Notes: a model not told the origin generated them from the letters alone. DNA of 64,000 bases from Batillaria attramentaria (GCA_018292915.2 JACVVK020000378.1:72501-136500); one strand, 5' to 3'. Shown: positions 35,412 through 47,330, numbered from the stretch's first letter. A program made the numbers and translations.

Positions 35412-35682
35412 GATAGTGTAGTGGACAGCTTCAGTACCTACAATTAGCTTTGTCTTCGACATCTTTACATAACAAACAAACAACAACAACAAAAACAGTC
35501 CCCACACTCTCTCTCTCTCTCTCTAACTACTACCACCACTACTACTGAAGCATTCTACTACAGTGTACGTACTTGTAGCCGCAACACTACAGCAGTTCTA
35601 AGAGTTCTTTGAACAACTACGACACAAGTGAATATTCTTACCGTTGCAAAATAAACTATATTGATTTGTTGACCCTCTCTCT

Positions 35683-35765
35683 CTCTCTCTCTCTCTCACA
35701 CACCACAACACACACACACACACACACACACACACCACACACACACACGCACACACACACCACAG
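35683..35765. repeat. (CT)n-(AC)n imperfect microsatellite
   Basis: CT tract followed by AC with several ACC interruptions. Confidence 0.94.
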
Positions 35766-36445
35766 AGACTGCATGAAAAACACCTCCAGAAATAAAACAG
35801 CACTCCTCTCGGCCAAGATGGGGCGCCAGGGCAGAGTTTAATTACCCCCCTGAGAGCCTGACGTTCCCTTCTGCATAAAACCCTCGCCGTAAGCTCGATT
35901 GTCCCGCACGCTTCTAGGAGAGCGTATGGGTCCCCTGTGGCTCAGCTGAAAGGCTTGGTGTCAATCTCGGGGGCCGCGAGCTTTCAGCGAGACGTTGACG
36001 TGATCATCCGATCCTGGCGCCGCGGAGAGCGATACCTGTATGGAGCGCACCGTATGTAGTCGAGGCCCCATCCCACCCGTATATAGACCACCTTTTGTGG
36101 CATTCACCCCGTGGGTTCTTGTAATAGAAGCTGGGGGGACACGCTGAGCGGACGGTGCACGATGGTGGCTGTGAAAAATCTGAGATGCATGTTATGAAAA
36201 AAGTCAAACACTGTTTTTGTAATTGCAAGACTTGCAAGACTGGACAACAATGTCGACATCAATGAAGACAGAGCAGCACTGCATTCTCTCGCAATTTGTT
36301 CAGTGCACCTTTTTTCACTGAGTGTGATTTTCTTGTGGAAATTATGATCGTCTTCGTGATGATCGTCATCTATCATATTAGGCTTTTTTAAAAATCATTT
36401 TCATGACGTGTTTTTGTTCCTAGGCATGTTTGATGTTAATTTTTT

Positions 36446-36522
36446 TACTCGGAGAGAATATTTCAGTCGCAGTTCTTCAAGTTTCTTCCGTAAATAATTA
36501 ACAAGCCAAGATTCCGCAGGAA

Positions 36523-36557
<35 letters not shown>

Positions 36558-36838
36558 TGCTATAGAGTTAAGATCTCTGAGAATATTTCAGTCGCAGTTC
36601 CTTTCTTCCGTGAGCAATTAGCAAAGCCAAGATCCGCCAGAAAACTAGTTTTTTGTTTTTTTTCATTTCATCTCTCTCTCTCTCTCTCTCTCTCTAGCTA
36701 TAGAGTTAAAATCTCTGAGAATATTTCAATCGCAGTTCGGCCTTTCTTCCGTGAACAATTAGCAAAGCCAAGATCCGCCAGAAACTAGTTTTTTTTTCTT
36801 TTTCACTTCATATCTCTCTCTCTCTCTCTCTCTCTGCC
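36446..36838. repeat. Three-copy tandem repeat of about 135 bp with embedded (CT)n
   Basis: Each unit has GAGAATATTTCAGTCGCAGT, TTTCTTCCGT, AATTA-CAA-GCCAAGATCCGC and a CT tract. The first two units continue with CTATAGAGTTAAGATCTCTG. The repeats start near 36453, 36580 and 36718. Copies 2 and 3 are most alike. Confidence 0.88.
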
Positions 36839-37094
36839 AAATTTCTTTTTTCCCCTGCCTACACCTTAGCTGACTCAACTGACGAAGCAACGCCAGACCA
36901 TAACGGTGGCTCACAGGTGGCGATTGAGACCCAAGTTTGCCTCTTTGATCAGCACGCGATAAACAGTCATTGATTATCATCTCCATATTACCCTCGCTCA
37001 GATCACGTGCCAACCTCACGCACCAGTCGCGTGGCGTGTTTATGCGTTCGCAGCATCTGTGCACGATAACATTATTTCAGTTCCCCGGAGCAGG

Positions 37095-37096
<2 letters not shown>

Positions 37097-37142
<46 letters not shown>

Positions 37143-37149
37143 TGTGTGT
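37097..37149. repeat. (TG)n microsatellite
   Basis: TG tract with one GTGGTG interruption. Confidence 0.95.
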
Positions 37150-37297
37150 TGCCAAAACGTCTGCACAACTTCGTCGAATCGATTGCCTCACCTTTTCAAC
37201 TGAGTCTCAGAAAAAAAAATGTAAAACCACACAACAGCACACTCCACAGAAAACCTCGAAGAAAAGAGTAGAAAACACGAGCAGTGCATACCCAGAG

Positions 37298-37480
37298 GCT
37301 GGGTGGGGGTGGGGGTGGGTGATTAGGAGTTTTACGTCCTTTTCCACCGCGTAGGGGTGATACCAAAGACGGGGCAACGAGAAAAAGGCCAGCACAAATA
37401 TGTGGCCCCAGCCGGGATTCGAACTCACGACCCGAGCAGTGGGAGTCCAACGCTCTACCATTCGGCTATCCCGGATCCCC
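37298..37480 (-). mobile_element. SINE-A copy, full length, with 12-bp target-site duplication
   Basis: Minus-strand copy from a GGGTGGGGGTGG tail to GGCTATCCCGGATCCCC. Identical GCATACCCAGAG lies at 37286-37297 and 37481-37492. Confidence 0.95.
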
Positions 37481-37964
37481 GCATACCCAGAGAAAGAAAA
37501 GACAGTTACCAAACTATATCACCATCTCAGTGTGGTTTCCAATGTAATCGCAGATGAAGGCAAGAAGGAAAAAGCCAGAACAATTTTGTTCCCTTTAATG
37601 TCACCCGGATGTGAAAAGCCCAACCAAGCCGTTATGTAGGTACATGTAGCATGGCAGTTAAACATTTGAAGTACACTTTTCTTACCCATTCACCAGTCAA
37701 AGGACCGCAGTAAGCTGAAGGAAGACGTTACCCTAACATCACCGTGACATCACTTCAAGGCGGAGAGCATGTCAAATGGGAACGTCCAATCGGCGTGATT
37801 CACACATCAAAGGGAAGGCAAGAAGCGGAAATTGCGTCAGATGAGTGTACTGGCCAATCGGCCAGTGGTTCCGCACACGCAAATTACGCAGATGACAGAA
37901 TTGGGAGAGTCACTGTGAACACGGATGTATGCATGCTTGAGAGAGAGAGAGAGAGGAGAGAGGG

Positions 37965-38134
37965 GGGAGTGGGTGTTCGGGAGTGTAACGTCCTTTTCCA
38001 CCACATACGGGTGATAGCAAAGACGGGGCAACGATGAAAAGGCAGGCACATATATTTGGCCCAGCCGGGATTCGAGCTCATGACCAGGGCATTGGAAGTC
38101 CAACGCTCTACCATTCGGCCACCCCGGCTCCCCG
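37965..38134 (-). mobile_element. SINE-A copy inserted in a (GA)n tract
   Basis: GTGTAACGTCCTTTTCCACC, AAAGACGGGGCAACGATGAA, GGGATTCGAGCTCATGACC and CACCCCGGCTCCCC. GAGAGAGA sequence on both sides fits insertion into a microsatellite, with the target duplication hidden in the repeat. Confidence 0.92.
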
Positions 38135-38464
38135 AGAGAGAGAGAGAGAGAGAGATTACACTGTCCAAGCAATGTCCCAGTAATTACACGGCGCCAAAGT
38201 CAGGGACACTCAGTGAGGTCATCTAGCATAAATTAGGGGGCACGTGCAGGGTCAACACTGAGGTCAAAGGTGATGATGTGGTGCCAGGAGCGGTCAGTGA
38301 TTAGCGATCGATCCAGGGATATGGTCAGCATACAGGCCACCGGCTGGTCAAGTGGTTCTGGCGTCCACATCCACTTCGTGGGTATTACTAATCAGGCCAC
38401 TGGGTTGTTACAGTGCAGCAGAAGTGTAGTGGACCTCTTCGGACGCTGAGATCCTTGAACGACA

Positions 38465-38618
38465 AGTGGATGGGTCATTGAGGGTGTCTTTTTAACACCA
38501 CATATGGGTTACGTTAAAGACGGAGCAACGAGAAAAAGGCCGGTACAAATATTTGGCCTTATTCAGTCGGGATTCGAACTCACGGCCTGAGCATTGAAAC
38601 CGCTCCACCGCTCGACTT
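38465..38618 (-). mobile_element. SINE-A copy, diverged, head-to-head with the next
   Basis: TTAAAGACGGAGCAACGAGA, CAGTCGGGATTCGAACTCAC and CGCTCGACTTA. The 3' end is degraded (TTTTTAACACCACATATGGG). Confidence 0.85.
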
Positions 38619-38619
38619 A

Positions 38620-38786
38620 GGAGCCCAGATAGCCGAATGATAGAGCGTTGGACTCTCAGTGCTCGGGTCGTGAGTTTGAATCCCGGCTGGGGGCTAAATA
38701 TATGTGCTGGCCTTTTTCTCCTTGCCCCATCTTTGTATTGCCCTTACGTGGTGGAAAAGGACGTTAAAATCTCAAACACCCTCCAC
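38620..38786 (+). mobile_element. SINE-A copy, head-to-head with the previous
   Basis: GGAGCCCAGATAGCCGAATG head starts one or two bases after the minus copy ends. 3' end GGACGTTAAAATCTCAAACA. The pair forms a large inverted repeat of about 150-bp arms and could fold in RNA. Confidence 0.9.
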
Positions 38787-39099
38787 TATTCCGGTTCCCC
38801 ACTTAAAGACAAGTACAGACCAGATTACGATCCCTGGTCATGTTTGTCTATTTGTGTCGAGTTCTGTTTTTCTCTGTCCCTGTCTTTCCGTCTGTCTGTC
38901 TGCATACCTTGTCGACAGTACATTTGCATGTTGTCGTGTTTGTGCACCTGTCTCACTGTCTACGCCCTTGCTTAACTATGTGGAGTTCAAAGATTTTAGA
39001 ACATCCCCTAACAAGTTCGCAGAATGACCTGTTTGTCTATTTTTAAACACTGTAACCACGTTCCCACTGAACTCATCGTACTGCCTCCGCATTCCTCCC

Positions 39100-39125
39100 C
39101 CCCCCCCCCCCCCCCACACACACAC
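39100..39125. repeat. C run with short (AC)n
   Basis: About 18 C residues followed by ACACACAC. Confidence 0.9.
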
Positions 39126-39683
39126 ACCTTTCCTCTTCTTCCCTCCTCCCCTTCTCTACCAAGCACAATACGAGGGGCTTCGGAGTGCATCTTCAAGTTT
39201 TATATGGTGGGGGAAAAGACAGCTTGGTGACAGGGAGTGACGTTCAGACATTAGTGAGATACACCCCGCTAATCCCCGCCCCCCCCTCAACTCCAGCCCC
39301 GCCCTCCTCCCTGCTTTGCCTGTATCTCACTTCACTGTCCTCTTAAATGCTGTTTTTGTTGTTGTTGTTGTTGTTGTTTTTTCTTTAACCTCCCCCCTCC
39401 CCCCTTTTTTTACGAGACGCGATGCTGAAACACTCTAGATCCAAAGAACTTGTAAGTTCGTATTTTACTTTTTTTTTTAATTGATATAGTGTACTTTTAT
39501 TTCTTAATAGCCGGGTCACAAGTTGTATTTTTGAAGTGTTTTCCATTCTTATGACACAAACAAAACTCACATGTCGCGGCTATATGATACTGAGTTTGGG
39601 ACAGTCTTCAGTGCAGCTCGCTCAGGACACTGCAATAATTGTCATAACAGTTATTATTTTTGAAGAGATTTTCATTTTCTTAC

Positions 39684-39829
39684 GCCGCCCCCTCTGTCTG
39701 GAACGCTTTACCTGTCACCATTAGGGACCTTCCCACGCTGACTCAATTTAAGGCCCATTTGAAGACCTACCTCTTTAGGCAAGCTTTCGAGCTGTAGACC
39801 GACCACTGTTTCATCGGCACTCAGTGTGT

Positions 39830-39894
<65 letters not shown>

Positions 39895-39960
39895 CGCAAA
39901 GAGTGTTTCGTAGAAAACAGATAGGCGCTATATAAACTGTATTCATTATTATTATTATTA
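39684..39960 (+). mobile_element. LINE 3' end: intact RT C-terminal tail plus 3' UTR
   Basis: 39684-39797 is open and reads AAPSVWNALPVTIRDLPT followed by LTQFKAHLKTYLFRQAFEL and a TAG stop. This is the classic C-terminal signature of many L2/CR1-like non-LTR retrotransposon ORF2 proteins. The 3' UTR contains a (TG)n tract at 39829-39892, then GGCGCTATATAAA and an ATT tail at about 39943-39960. It is 5'-truncated. The layout (TG tract, then GCGCTA, then ATT) is shared with 58640-58955. Confidence 0.85.
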
Positions 39961-40629
39961 TTTTTATTTTTGAGATTTGAAGAAGGCGATGCAGCCGCCA
40001 TGCTCTTTAGTTGGGAGAATCGTCATATCTGCGTGCAGGATGTTCATACATGGTGTCTTGACAAAACAACAAAAACAACAACAAACAAACAAAAGAAACA
40101 AACAAACAAACAAAACGGTTCATATATCGCAGGTTTGAAGTGTGGCAAAATGAAACAAACTAAAATATATCTAAATAAATTAAAATATATCTAAATAAAA
40201 TAACATAGAATATATCTAAATACAATAAAACAAAACATATCTAAATAAAATAAATCAAAATATATCTGAATAAAATAAAATACAATAAAATGAATTCTGT
40301 ACACTTTGGTTACCGTTGTGTTTCCGCATATACCGGTTTCCCTAGTGTACTTACTTGCGTGGTTTTTAGTCCAACCAGATCTAGTCTTTGTCCTCGTGTT
40401 TCCCACCTGTCCCCAGTGTGTGACAAGACACGTACGGTGTACCGAGCTCACCCCTGAACGTGGCGGGTTTACACTCAGTAGATTTGCCGGACAACCGCAC
40501 ACACTGACACGGCGGGACACGACTCGCATACCTATTTGGTACTGTACTCTTTCTGTTTTGTACTTCTCTTGGGAACTCAGACAAAAGTCACCCATCCCCC
40601 TCATTCACACTCCCTCCCGTCTTTTACTC

Positions 40630-40808
40630 AGAGCTGGTAGAGAACGTTGGAGTTTTCAATGCTCGGGTCTTGAGGTGGAATTCCGTGAGTTCGTATCCCG
40701 GCTGGGGCCAGAATGTTTGTGCTGACCTTTTTCTCGTTGCCTCGTCTTTGATATCACCCTTACATGGTGGGAAAGGACGTAAAACTCCCCAAAACCCACC
40801 CATCCATC
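40630..40808 (+). mobile_element. SINE-A copy, first of a tandem pair
   Basis: AGAGCTGGTAGAG opens the copy; it has an internal 16-bp duplication around the B box (GGAATTCCGTGAGTTCGTAT). 3' end GGACGTAAAACTCCCC. Confidence 0.88.
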
Positions 40809-40813
40809 CTTTC

Positions 40814-40962
40814 TCAGAGCTGGTAGAGCGTTGGACTTTCCAATGTTCGGGTCTTGAGGTCGAATTCCAGCTAGGTACCTAAAGTATGTGCTGACTCTTT
40901 CTTCGTTGGCCCCATCTTTGATATTATTCTTGTGTGTAAGAAAGGACGTTTAACTCGCGACC
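40814..40962 (+). mobile_element. SINE-A copy, second of a tandem pair
   Basis: Starts with the same TCAGAGCTGGTAGAGCGTTG as its neighbour, has GGTCGAATTCCAGCTAGG, and ends GGACGTTTAACTCGCG. The shared odd start suggests tandem duplication, not two insertions. Confidence 0.88.
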
Positions 40963-42655
40963 AGTTTCCCTCAGGACCAGCTCTCCACCTTGTATGTACT
41001 GTTAAAATTAAAATAAAGCATCCAAGAAGTCTTAAAGAGAAGAACTGCTGCAACTAATGAGTACTCCAGTACAACTTCACCAAAACGGGTCCAAAGCTAA
41101 ATCCGGAACTCCACATCTTCGCAAGGCTTCACATGCAAATTGTTTTACTGACAAGTAGGAAGGCGAACATGAGTAGAGAAGTGTTTGTAAGTGCATCAGC
41201 GGTTGTGTTTTAAATTCCCAGTTTCAGCGGGACGTAAATCCTTCTTAAGAGTACCCTTCCAAAAAAAAAAATGCAGCATCAGTTGTGATTTCTCTCCCAC
41301 GCCCCAAAATATTGTCCGCCACAAGCGTGTCACAGCCAGACAGTTTAAACGGTATCCCAGTGACCTCACATCATGTCGTATTTACCTCCCTTGTCTTTTT
41401 ATTACTTCCCTTGACTGCCGGACGACGAGTGCTGACAGGAGTCGCTTCGGACAATCGGAACGACCGAGGCGACAGCTGACAGACAAAGCACTCCAGTACA
41501 AGACAGAGGTGATGGTTCAGGAGCGAAGACACCGAGGGTGGACAAGATATGAAGACGGAGGGGAGGGTGTGTGCGGGGAGGGGGGGGGGGGGCAATGGTG
41601 GTGATTGTTGGAGGGAAGGATACAATGAATGAGGAGCAGACAAAAAGGTTTCTTTGACCCGAAACGGTCACCGTGACTGAGGTGCTGCACTTGGTTTACA
41701 ACCAGTGCTTTTAGATCTGGCCAGAGGCGATGTTGGGACACAGAGAGTGCTTCTGTCCTCCGTTTGTGGCCTTGCTGATGTCGTGGTGTCTGCACGGAGT
41801 CCTCAGGAGACCTCACCTGCTTGAAATAGTAGTTTGTCTGGCGGTGACACAGCAATAATCACTGCGATAGTTCTTTTAGAAGATAACTTTTAAAACACGT
41901 TTTAGTTTAGATCTACGCTCCTGATAGAATTGCAGAAAACGTGAAAAGTTTCTCAGCTTTAGTTTTGCACTCATTTTACTTGAGTGTTCCCTATTTCAAA
42001 TTAGCCTAAAAGTAAAAGTATAGACATATCCACGTAGGAACCGAGCTATGGTCTACTTCTGTCCACAATGGTCCATCTGGTCTGAGATACGAAATGTCAT
42101 AATCATGTCGCTATTACCAGAAAGCTCCTCGACATCCAATCGAATTCTATCAGTTTCTTTCAATGACGATCGACAAAGCAAATACCCATGATTCGGCGGT
42201 GTATGAAAAGTTCGTGCATACGCCAGCTACTCCTGAAACTGCACGATATGAAGTGGATATTTCTTCGCCTGACAGTTAGCTTCCAGTGAGTACTAACAGC
42301 ACTGCACCACCAATAACAGGTACTATCATTATGGGAACCACACGTTGTCAAAGAGTTGACCGCACCATTGCTTATACATGTACCTCGATCCCCTTTTTCT
42401 GTCCCACGTGAAGTTTGTATTGACTATAGCCTCACCTGGCGACATGCCGTGAGAGTTGTCTGTTTTCGAGGACCTATTACCGCCCCTATTTCGCTGGATT
42501 ACCTCCCCTCTTGAGTGTTAGTGCAATGTAAACCTGACGACAGCTGTTGGTGAAAGTATGCCTCCCACCGCCCGGTACAGTACGTGTGTCCGCCGTCATT
42601 ATTATGCTGGGTGGCCGACGCCTTGTTGTCAGTGGTGGTAAAGGGAGAGGGGAGT
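40963..42655. other. Intron block without coding sequence
   Basis: Unclassified. It includes a G run near 41578-41592. No repeats shared with the rest of the window were recognised. Confidence 0.45.
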
Positions 42656-42657
42656 AT

Positions 42658-42720
42658 GGTGGTTCTACCGGTTGACCGTCGGACTCGAAACCAGATGGCT
42701 AGGGGTTCGAATCCTCAAAT
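42658..42720 (+). mobile_element. tRNA-like SINE head of another family
   Basis: GTGGTTCTACCGGTTGACCG followed by GGTTCGAATCCTC, which is a good B box. The sequence after it does not match SINE-A or SINE-B. It could be a tRNA pseudogene; the stems are not intact. Confidence 0.5.
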
Positions 42721-42767
42721 GGACAAAATTTGAACTGAAGTTTTCTAGTGCCCCTGTCTCTACGGTA

Positions 42768-42946
42768 TGGGTGGGTGTTTGATGGTTTAACTTTAACGTC
42801 CGTTTCCGTCACACTGGGTGACATCAAAGATAGGTCCAACGAGACAAAGGCCAGGACAAATATTTGGCCACAGCGGCCGAGATTCGAACTCACGATCCGT
42901 GCATTGACAGTCCATCACACTACCGCTCGACTAACCCGGCTCCCCC
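42768..42946 (-). mobile_element. SINE-A copy, near full length
   Basis: TTAACGTCCGTTTCCGTCAC, AAGATAGGTCCAACGAGACA, GAGATTCGAACTCACGATCC and ACTAACCCGGCTCCCC. Confidence 0.92.
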
Positions 42947-43284
42947 TTTCTTGACGAATGTGGCAGTTTGCAAAGTAACTTTTGAATATATATTGTTTGG
43001 AAACACCTACCTCTTGGCTATTATCAGCGCGCAGAACAGGCACTGAGTTTCAGTGTTAAAACCCACCCGTTGCGTGTTATTAACTTCTCTATGGCCATTC
43101 ATTGGAGTGTCCGAAAGGTTTCAATAAACAAAATATTGTGAAGATACACTAGTTTGTTGGTTTTTTTTCAGCTGTGCAAGCATAACAATCGTGCATATAG
43201 GCTAACTACAACCGTTACACCATTTCATTTACTCGCATAAGAAAAGTAGGAAACAAGTGTACAGCAGTATGCCAGCATTTGAAA

Positions 43285-43286
<2 letters not shown>

Positions 43287-43338
<52 letters not shown>

Positions 43339-43409
43339 ATGAACGTTATAATGAAGATTTGCTTCCAACAACACTCAAGTTTGGTCTCGTTTTGAATGGA
43401 TCGGCTATG

Positions 43410-43471
<62 letters not shown>

Positions 43472-43480
43472 TCACACACA
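43287..43480. repeat. (CT)n and (AC)n tracts
   Basis: CT tract at 43287-43333 and AC tract at about 43411-43479, separated by 77 bp. Confidence 0.96.
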
Positions 43481-43914
43481 CCCATATCCGTTCACATACA
43501 TGCATACGTGCGCGCGCGCGTGTGTGAACAAACTCACCTGCCTGCCAAGTGGACCATGTTGACAGGTGAAAATAAGCGAGACGGGGCCACTTGAAAACGG
43601 CTCTCTCCTCTGTTTACCGTCATTCGCCGATCGCCGTTACGCGCCGCGTAGTGAGAGGGTCTGATATCGGAGCGGGCCAACGTAAGCCCGTGTTTAACAA
43701 ACAGGAAATGCTCCGTATTAATGCTATTACAAGCTTTTGTTGGCAGGACCGCCGAGCCGCGTTGAACAACTGCTGTTGTCATTCAGTGTGGAGAGGCTGG
43801 TACCTCTTGTTGGGAACACTCAGAGTTTAATGTGTGTTGCGTTCATGTCAGTGTGTGCCTTTATAGTCAGTTTTATTTTCACGTTCCGCCGTGGGGCCGT
43901 CTGACTGTGCTTAA

Positions 43915-44315
43915 AGATCTAAGCTCCCAACAAAAAGCTTTCCGAAGTGTGAAAAATTGTACAGAGTCGACCGTGCACGGACAGTCAACTCTATCACAGT
44001 TGCTGAGTTTTCAGCGTCCCTGAAACCTCAATAAAAGCCAAGGGCAGCCTGATTTCACAGCTCAGTTTGTGTTTTGACACTGAGCGAGAAAGATCGTGCA
44101 GCACTCAACACCCCGGCGGCTGGGCACTGTAGCGATGTGTCTTGCTCACTGACCAAAAGCCAAATAATGTCACGGCAAACTCGTGCACTGGTTTTATAAG
44201 GGTCCCCGAAGTGCTGAAAACTCTGCAACTGTGACAGAGTTGACTGTGCTTGCACGGTAGACTCTGTAATTTTTTTTTCACACTTTGGAAAGCTTTTTGT
44301 TGGGAGCTTAGATCT
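43915..44315. mobile_element. 401-bp foldback MITE with TTAA (or TA) target duplication
   Basis: Arms of about 125 bp (43915-44039 and 44190-44315) begin AGATCTAAGCTCCCAACAAA and pair with few mismatches. The inner part also pairs imperfectly, so the whole element is one long hairpin. It is bounded by TTAA at 43911-43914 and 44316-44319, while the duplicated flank at 44550-44553 has a single TTAA and no insert. This proves insertion. TTAA duplication suggests a piggyBac-like transposase; a TA duplication (Tc1/mariner) gives the same sequence and cannot be excluded. No transposase is encoded. Confidence 0.9.
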
Positions 44316-44421
44316 TTAAGGTCATTGTGGGAATAGTTATGTGACAAGAGTACTTGTTTGTTTTAATGCATAGCTGTCTGTTTTCCGTAAAATTGAACAT
44401 AGCTCATACGGAACTAGTTAT

Positions 44422-44469
44422 AAAACAGTTGATTCAGAGTTAACTTTGTGACTCTAAATCAACTGTTTT
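44422..44469. repeat. 19-bp inverted repeat (hairpin)
   Basis: AAAACAGTTGATTCAGAGT at 44422-44440 pairs with ACTCTAAATCAACTGTTTT at 44451-44469 with one mismatch and a 10-nt loop. It lies in copy A of the duplicated unit and is absent from copy B. Confidence 0.85.
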
Positions 44470-45144
44470 GTGTTGCATACATACGCGTCTGTGTGTGTTT
44501 TTATAATCAGTTTAATTTCACTTTCCGCCGTGGGACCGTCTGACTGTGTTTAAAGTCATCGTGGGAATAGTTATGTGACAAGTATACTTTTTCTTTCACG
44601 CATAGCTGACAATTATCCGTAAAAATGTCTTAAAATAGAGCATAGCTCGTATGGAGCTGGTTATAAAACACTCGTTGATTAAATGCCGTAGCCAGTAAGC
44701 CGTAATCAACCCATCGGGAACCAGTTGTGACCATGAAGAAAATTAATGGTCTTTCTCTTACTACTATTTTGCTATTTTCCTCTGGCTTTCCTGCCCCCAA
44801 AATATGTAGGATGCTGACGCTATACGCGCTTCCCCACGGGGATTTCCCGTAAGGTACAATAAAGTAGCTGAAGAAAAGACTCAGAAGTCTATTTTGGTCA
44901 CTTTTTATGAAGCTGGTTTAGCCGACAATCCATCTTTCAACACAAATAAAACGAATAAGAAAGCAATAGCATCTTTGATGGGCGACAAAGAAACAAAGAA
45001 AGAAAAAGTAAGCCTATGGCGGTGAATGACAGATCTGAACAAGGAAAAACTGCAAACAACATCGCCAGACATGTAGACAGAAATTCGAAAAACAAACAAA
45101 CAATAAAAAAATCAACAAAACAACAACAGCAACAAAACACACAG

Positions 45145-45685
45145 ACGAAGCTAAACTTTTCGGAAAACGACACAAAAAGGAAGTAAATAAAAGAAAGAAA
45201 GAAAGAAAGAAAGAAACAGGCAAACAAATAAGTACAGAAAGAAAGAAAAAGCACGCATTCAAAGAAGGAAAGAAAGACAGAGAGAAAGGCCGTGCACCAA
45301 AAGACAGATCTGATTGGAAAAGTATACAAACAAATAAACAAACATTTTAATATAAACTGGAAGAGGAAAAACACATAAAAAGTAAACCATTTCATTCCGT
45401 TCACAGAAACAAACAACAGCAGAGGTAGCAAAGCTCCCTGAAAGACGACAAAATAAGGAATTAAATATTTATTAAAAGAAAGAAAGAAAGAAACAGGCAA
45501 ACAAACAAGGGCAAAAAGAAAGAAAAAGCACACATTCAAAGAAGAAAAGAAAGAAAGAGAGAAAGGCCATGTACCTGAAGACAGATCTGAGAGGAAATGT
45601 ATACAAACAAATAAACCAGCATTAAAATAAACTGGATGGGCAAAACACATAAAAAGTAAACCATTTCATTCCGTTTACAAACTGA
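45145..45685. repeat. Two-copy tandem duplication, about 260 bp, purine-rich
   Basis: GAAACAGGCAAACAAA, GAAAGAAAAAGCAC-CATTCA, AAGACAGATCTGA and AAAAGTAAACCATTTCATTC occur in order twice (about 45150-45410 and 45431-45680), each with a GAAA tract. The 237-codon minus-strand frame here looks like a membrane protein only because the complement is pyrimidine-rich. Confidence 0.88.
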
Positions 45686-46122
45686 GGTAAAAGGAAAAAC
45701 AAGATGGCCACCAGCCCAATATGTTGTTTCCATTCAATGACCTGCTGCAGTCACAGTCGTAGTCGTTGTGTCATGTATGCAGCCCGCGCGCACACGCCGG
45801 AACGCAAGCTCTCTGACATCAAGCATGCTGACATAAAGAAAGTACTGAAAACCCTTATCGTGCCTCTATGCACTTGCAAAAACCCAAACACATGAGGTCG
45901 TGTGAGCTCGCCTAGCTGGTTGACGTCACAACTTGTTGGCGTATGCGAGGTTCTACATGGGTGAATGAATTCTTGTAATAAAGTCGTTCCCCTTTGACAG
46001 AGTTACTTCCCGCAGACCTGACTGACAGACGATTGCTTACTGGTATCGGAGAAGAGACCCTCTCTCTCTCTCTCTCGCCTTAGACGCGCGCTTGCGCGCG
46101 CACGCACGCACCCCCCCTCCCC

Positions 46123-46154
<32 letters not shown>

Positions 46155-46895
46155 TATGCAAAGACCTTGGAATCAGAAAGACGCGTCACTCCTGCCCTCG
46201 TAAGATTAGACTCCAGAGTGCAGTCCCTTTTCGGCGGGGCGTGAAAATGTGACTGCTTACACCCAGCGCCATTTTTAAAAATGGCGAATTTTTTTTTTAG
46301 AAAAGCAGAGACTTGTGTGTCATATGATTCGATTTGAAACGAAGTCTTGAATATCCGACCACTTTTCGTTTGGGCAAAATCTTTGCCAGCGGACAATTAT
46401 TGTTGCGCTTTGATGGCACTGTTTACGTGGTAGACTGATCCAACAGGATGTGAGTAAACGGCAAGGGGGTTGCACTCTGACAGGCAAGGGTGTTGCACTC
46501 TACAGGCAAGTATTATTGCACGGTTGCAGACGATCACGTACCTGCCTTGTGGTGGAATAAGAGACGATTACAAAAGCATACACACCCGTGCTCTAGGACT
46601 GAATGTAATAATAGATCTGTCCATTCAGACAGAGACAGGTTATGTATGTCTCTGATTCAGAAACACGCCTACTTTCACTCTGAAGACAGCCTGCTAATCA
46701 CTTGCGCCACTGAGGATCCCTCTGGGTTCAAAGCTGGTCAAGGATGACATAGTGCGCGACCTTGTGTTTGAGAGCACCGAGACAATTTAGGCCCGTCACG
46801 GTAGCGCAGTGAGCGCCATTTCCCCACTGTGCACAGAGGTACTTTCCACTGAAAGACTCTGTGCTCCAGAGAGTGTCGTAAGAGAGACATATAGC

Positions 46896-47277
46896 GGGAC
46901 AACGCGAAGAGTTGTCTGCCCGCATTAGCGCGCATCCTAGATCTGGCCCCTATAGTGACAGCATGGCGGAAAGTGGAAAGCGATCACAAAAGCATGCAAT
47001 TGTGTTCTGCGCCGAATTGTTCAAATAACAGACAAATATAAACGGGGAAATACTTCTTTTGGTATTCCTGTTGAAAAACAAACATTTTTTTTTTCGCTTT
47101 CTTGTCCAAAAAAAGAAAAAAAAAAAAAAAAAGACCTCAAGTGGTACGTGTGCATGCAGTGTAAACTAACAGTAAACACACGCGGCTGACGCAGATACAG
47201 CGTAATTTTTTTCCCTGACAACTTTACAAATCACGGTGACTTAAATTGTGCTAGCGTCTACCTGCATCTAAATTCAG

Positions 47278-47330
<53 letters not shown>

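Larger units (their letters stand above)
43843..44690. repeat. Two-copy duplicated unit; copy A carries the foldback insertion, copy B is the empty site
   Basis: Copy A flank 43843-43914 plus 44316-44420 matches copy B at about 44485-44680. Shared blocks: CCGCCGTGGG-CCGTCTGACTG, GTCAT-GTGGGAATAGTTATG, CATAGCT, and GTTATAAAACA. A third relative is at about 27235-27285 (AAAACACTCGTTGCTTCAAT, GCCGTAGCC). Copy B lacks the 401-bp insert. Confidence 0.85.

Noticed and set aside
42658..42720. Possible functional tRNA gene with a good B box
   Set aside because: Acceptor and D stems do not form cleanly; more likely a SINE head or tRNA pseudogene.
44937..45650. 237-codon minus-strand open frame resembling a multi-pass membrane protein
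   Set aside because: It reads a two-copy purine-rich tandem duplication with GAAA tracts; the Phe/Leu/Cys/Val-rich product is what any pyrimidine-rich strand gives.
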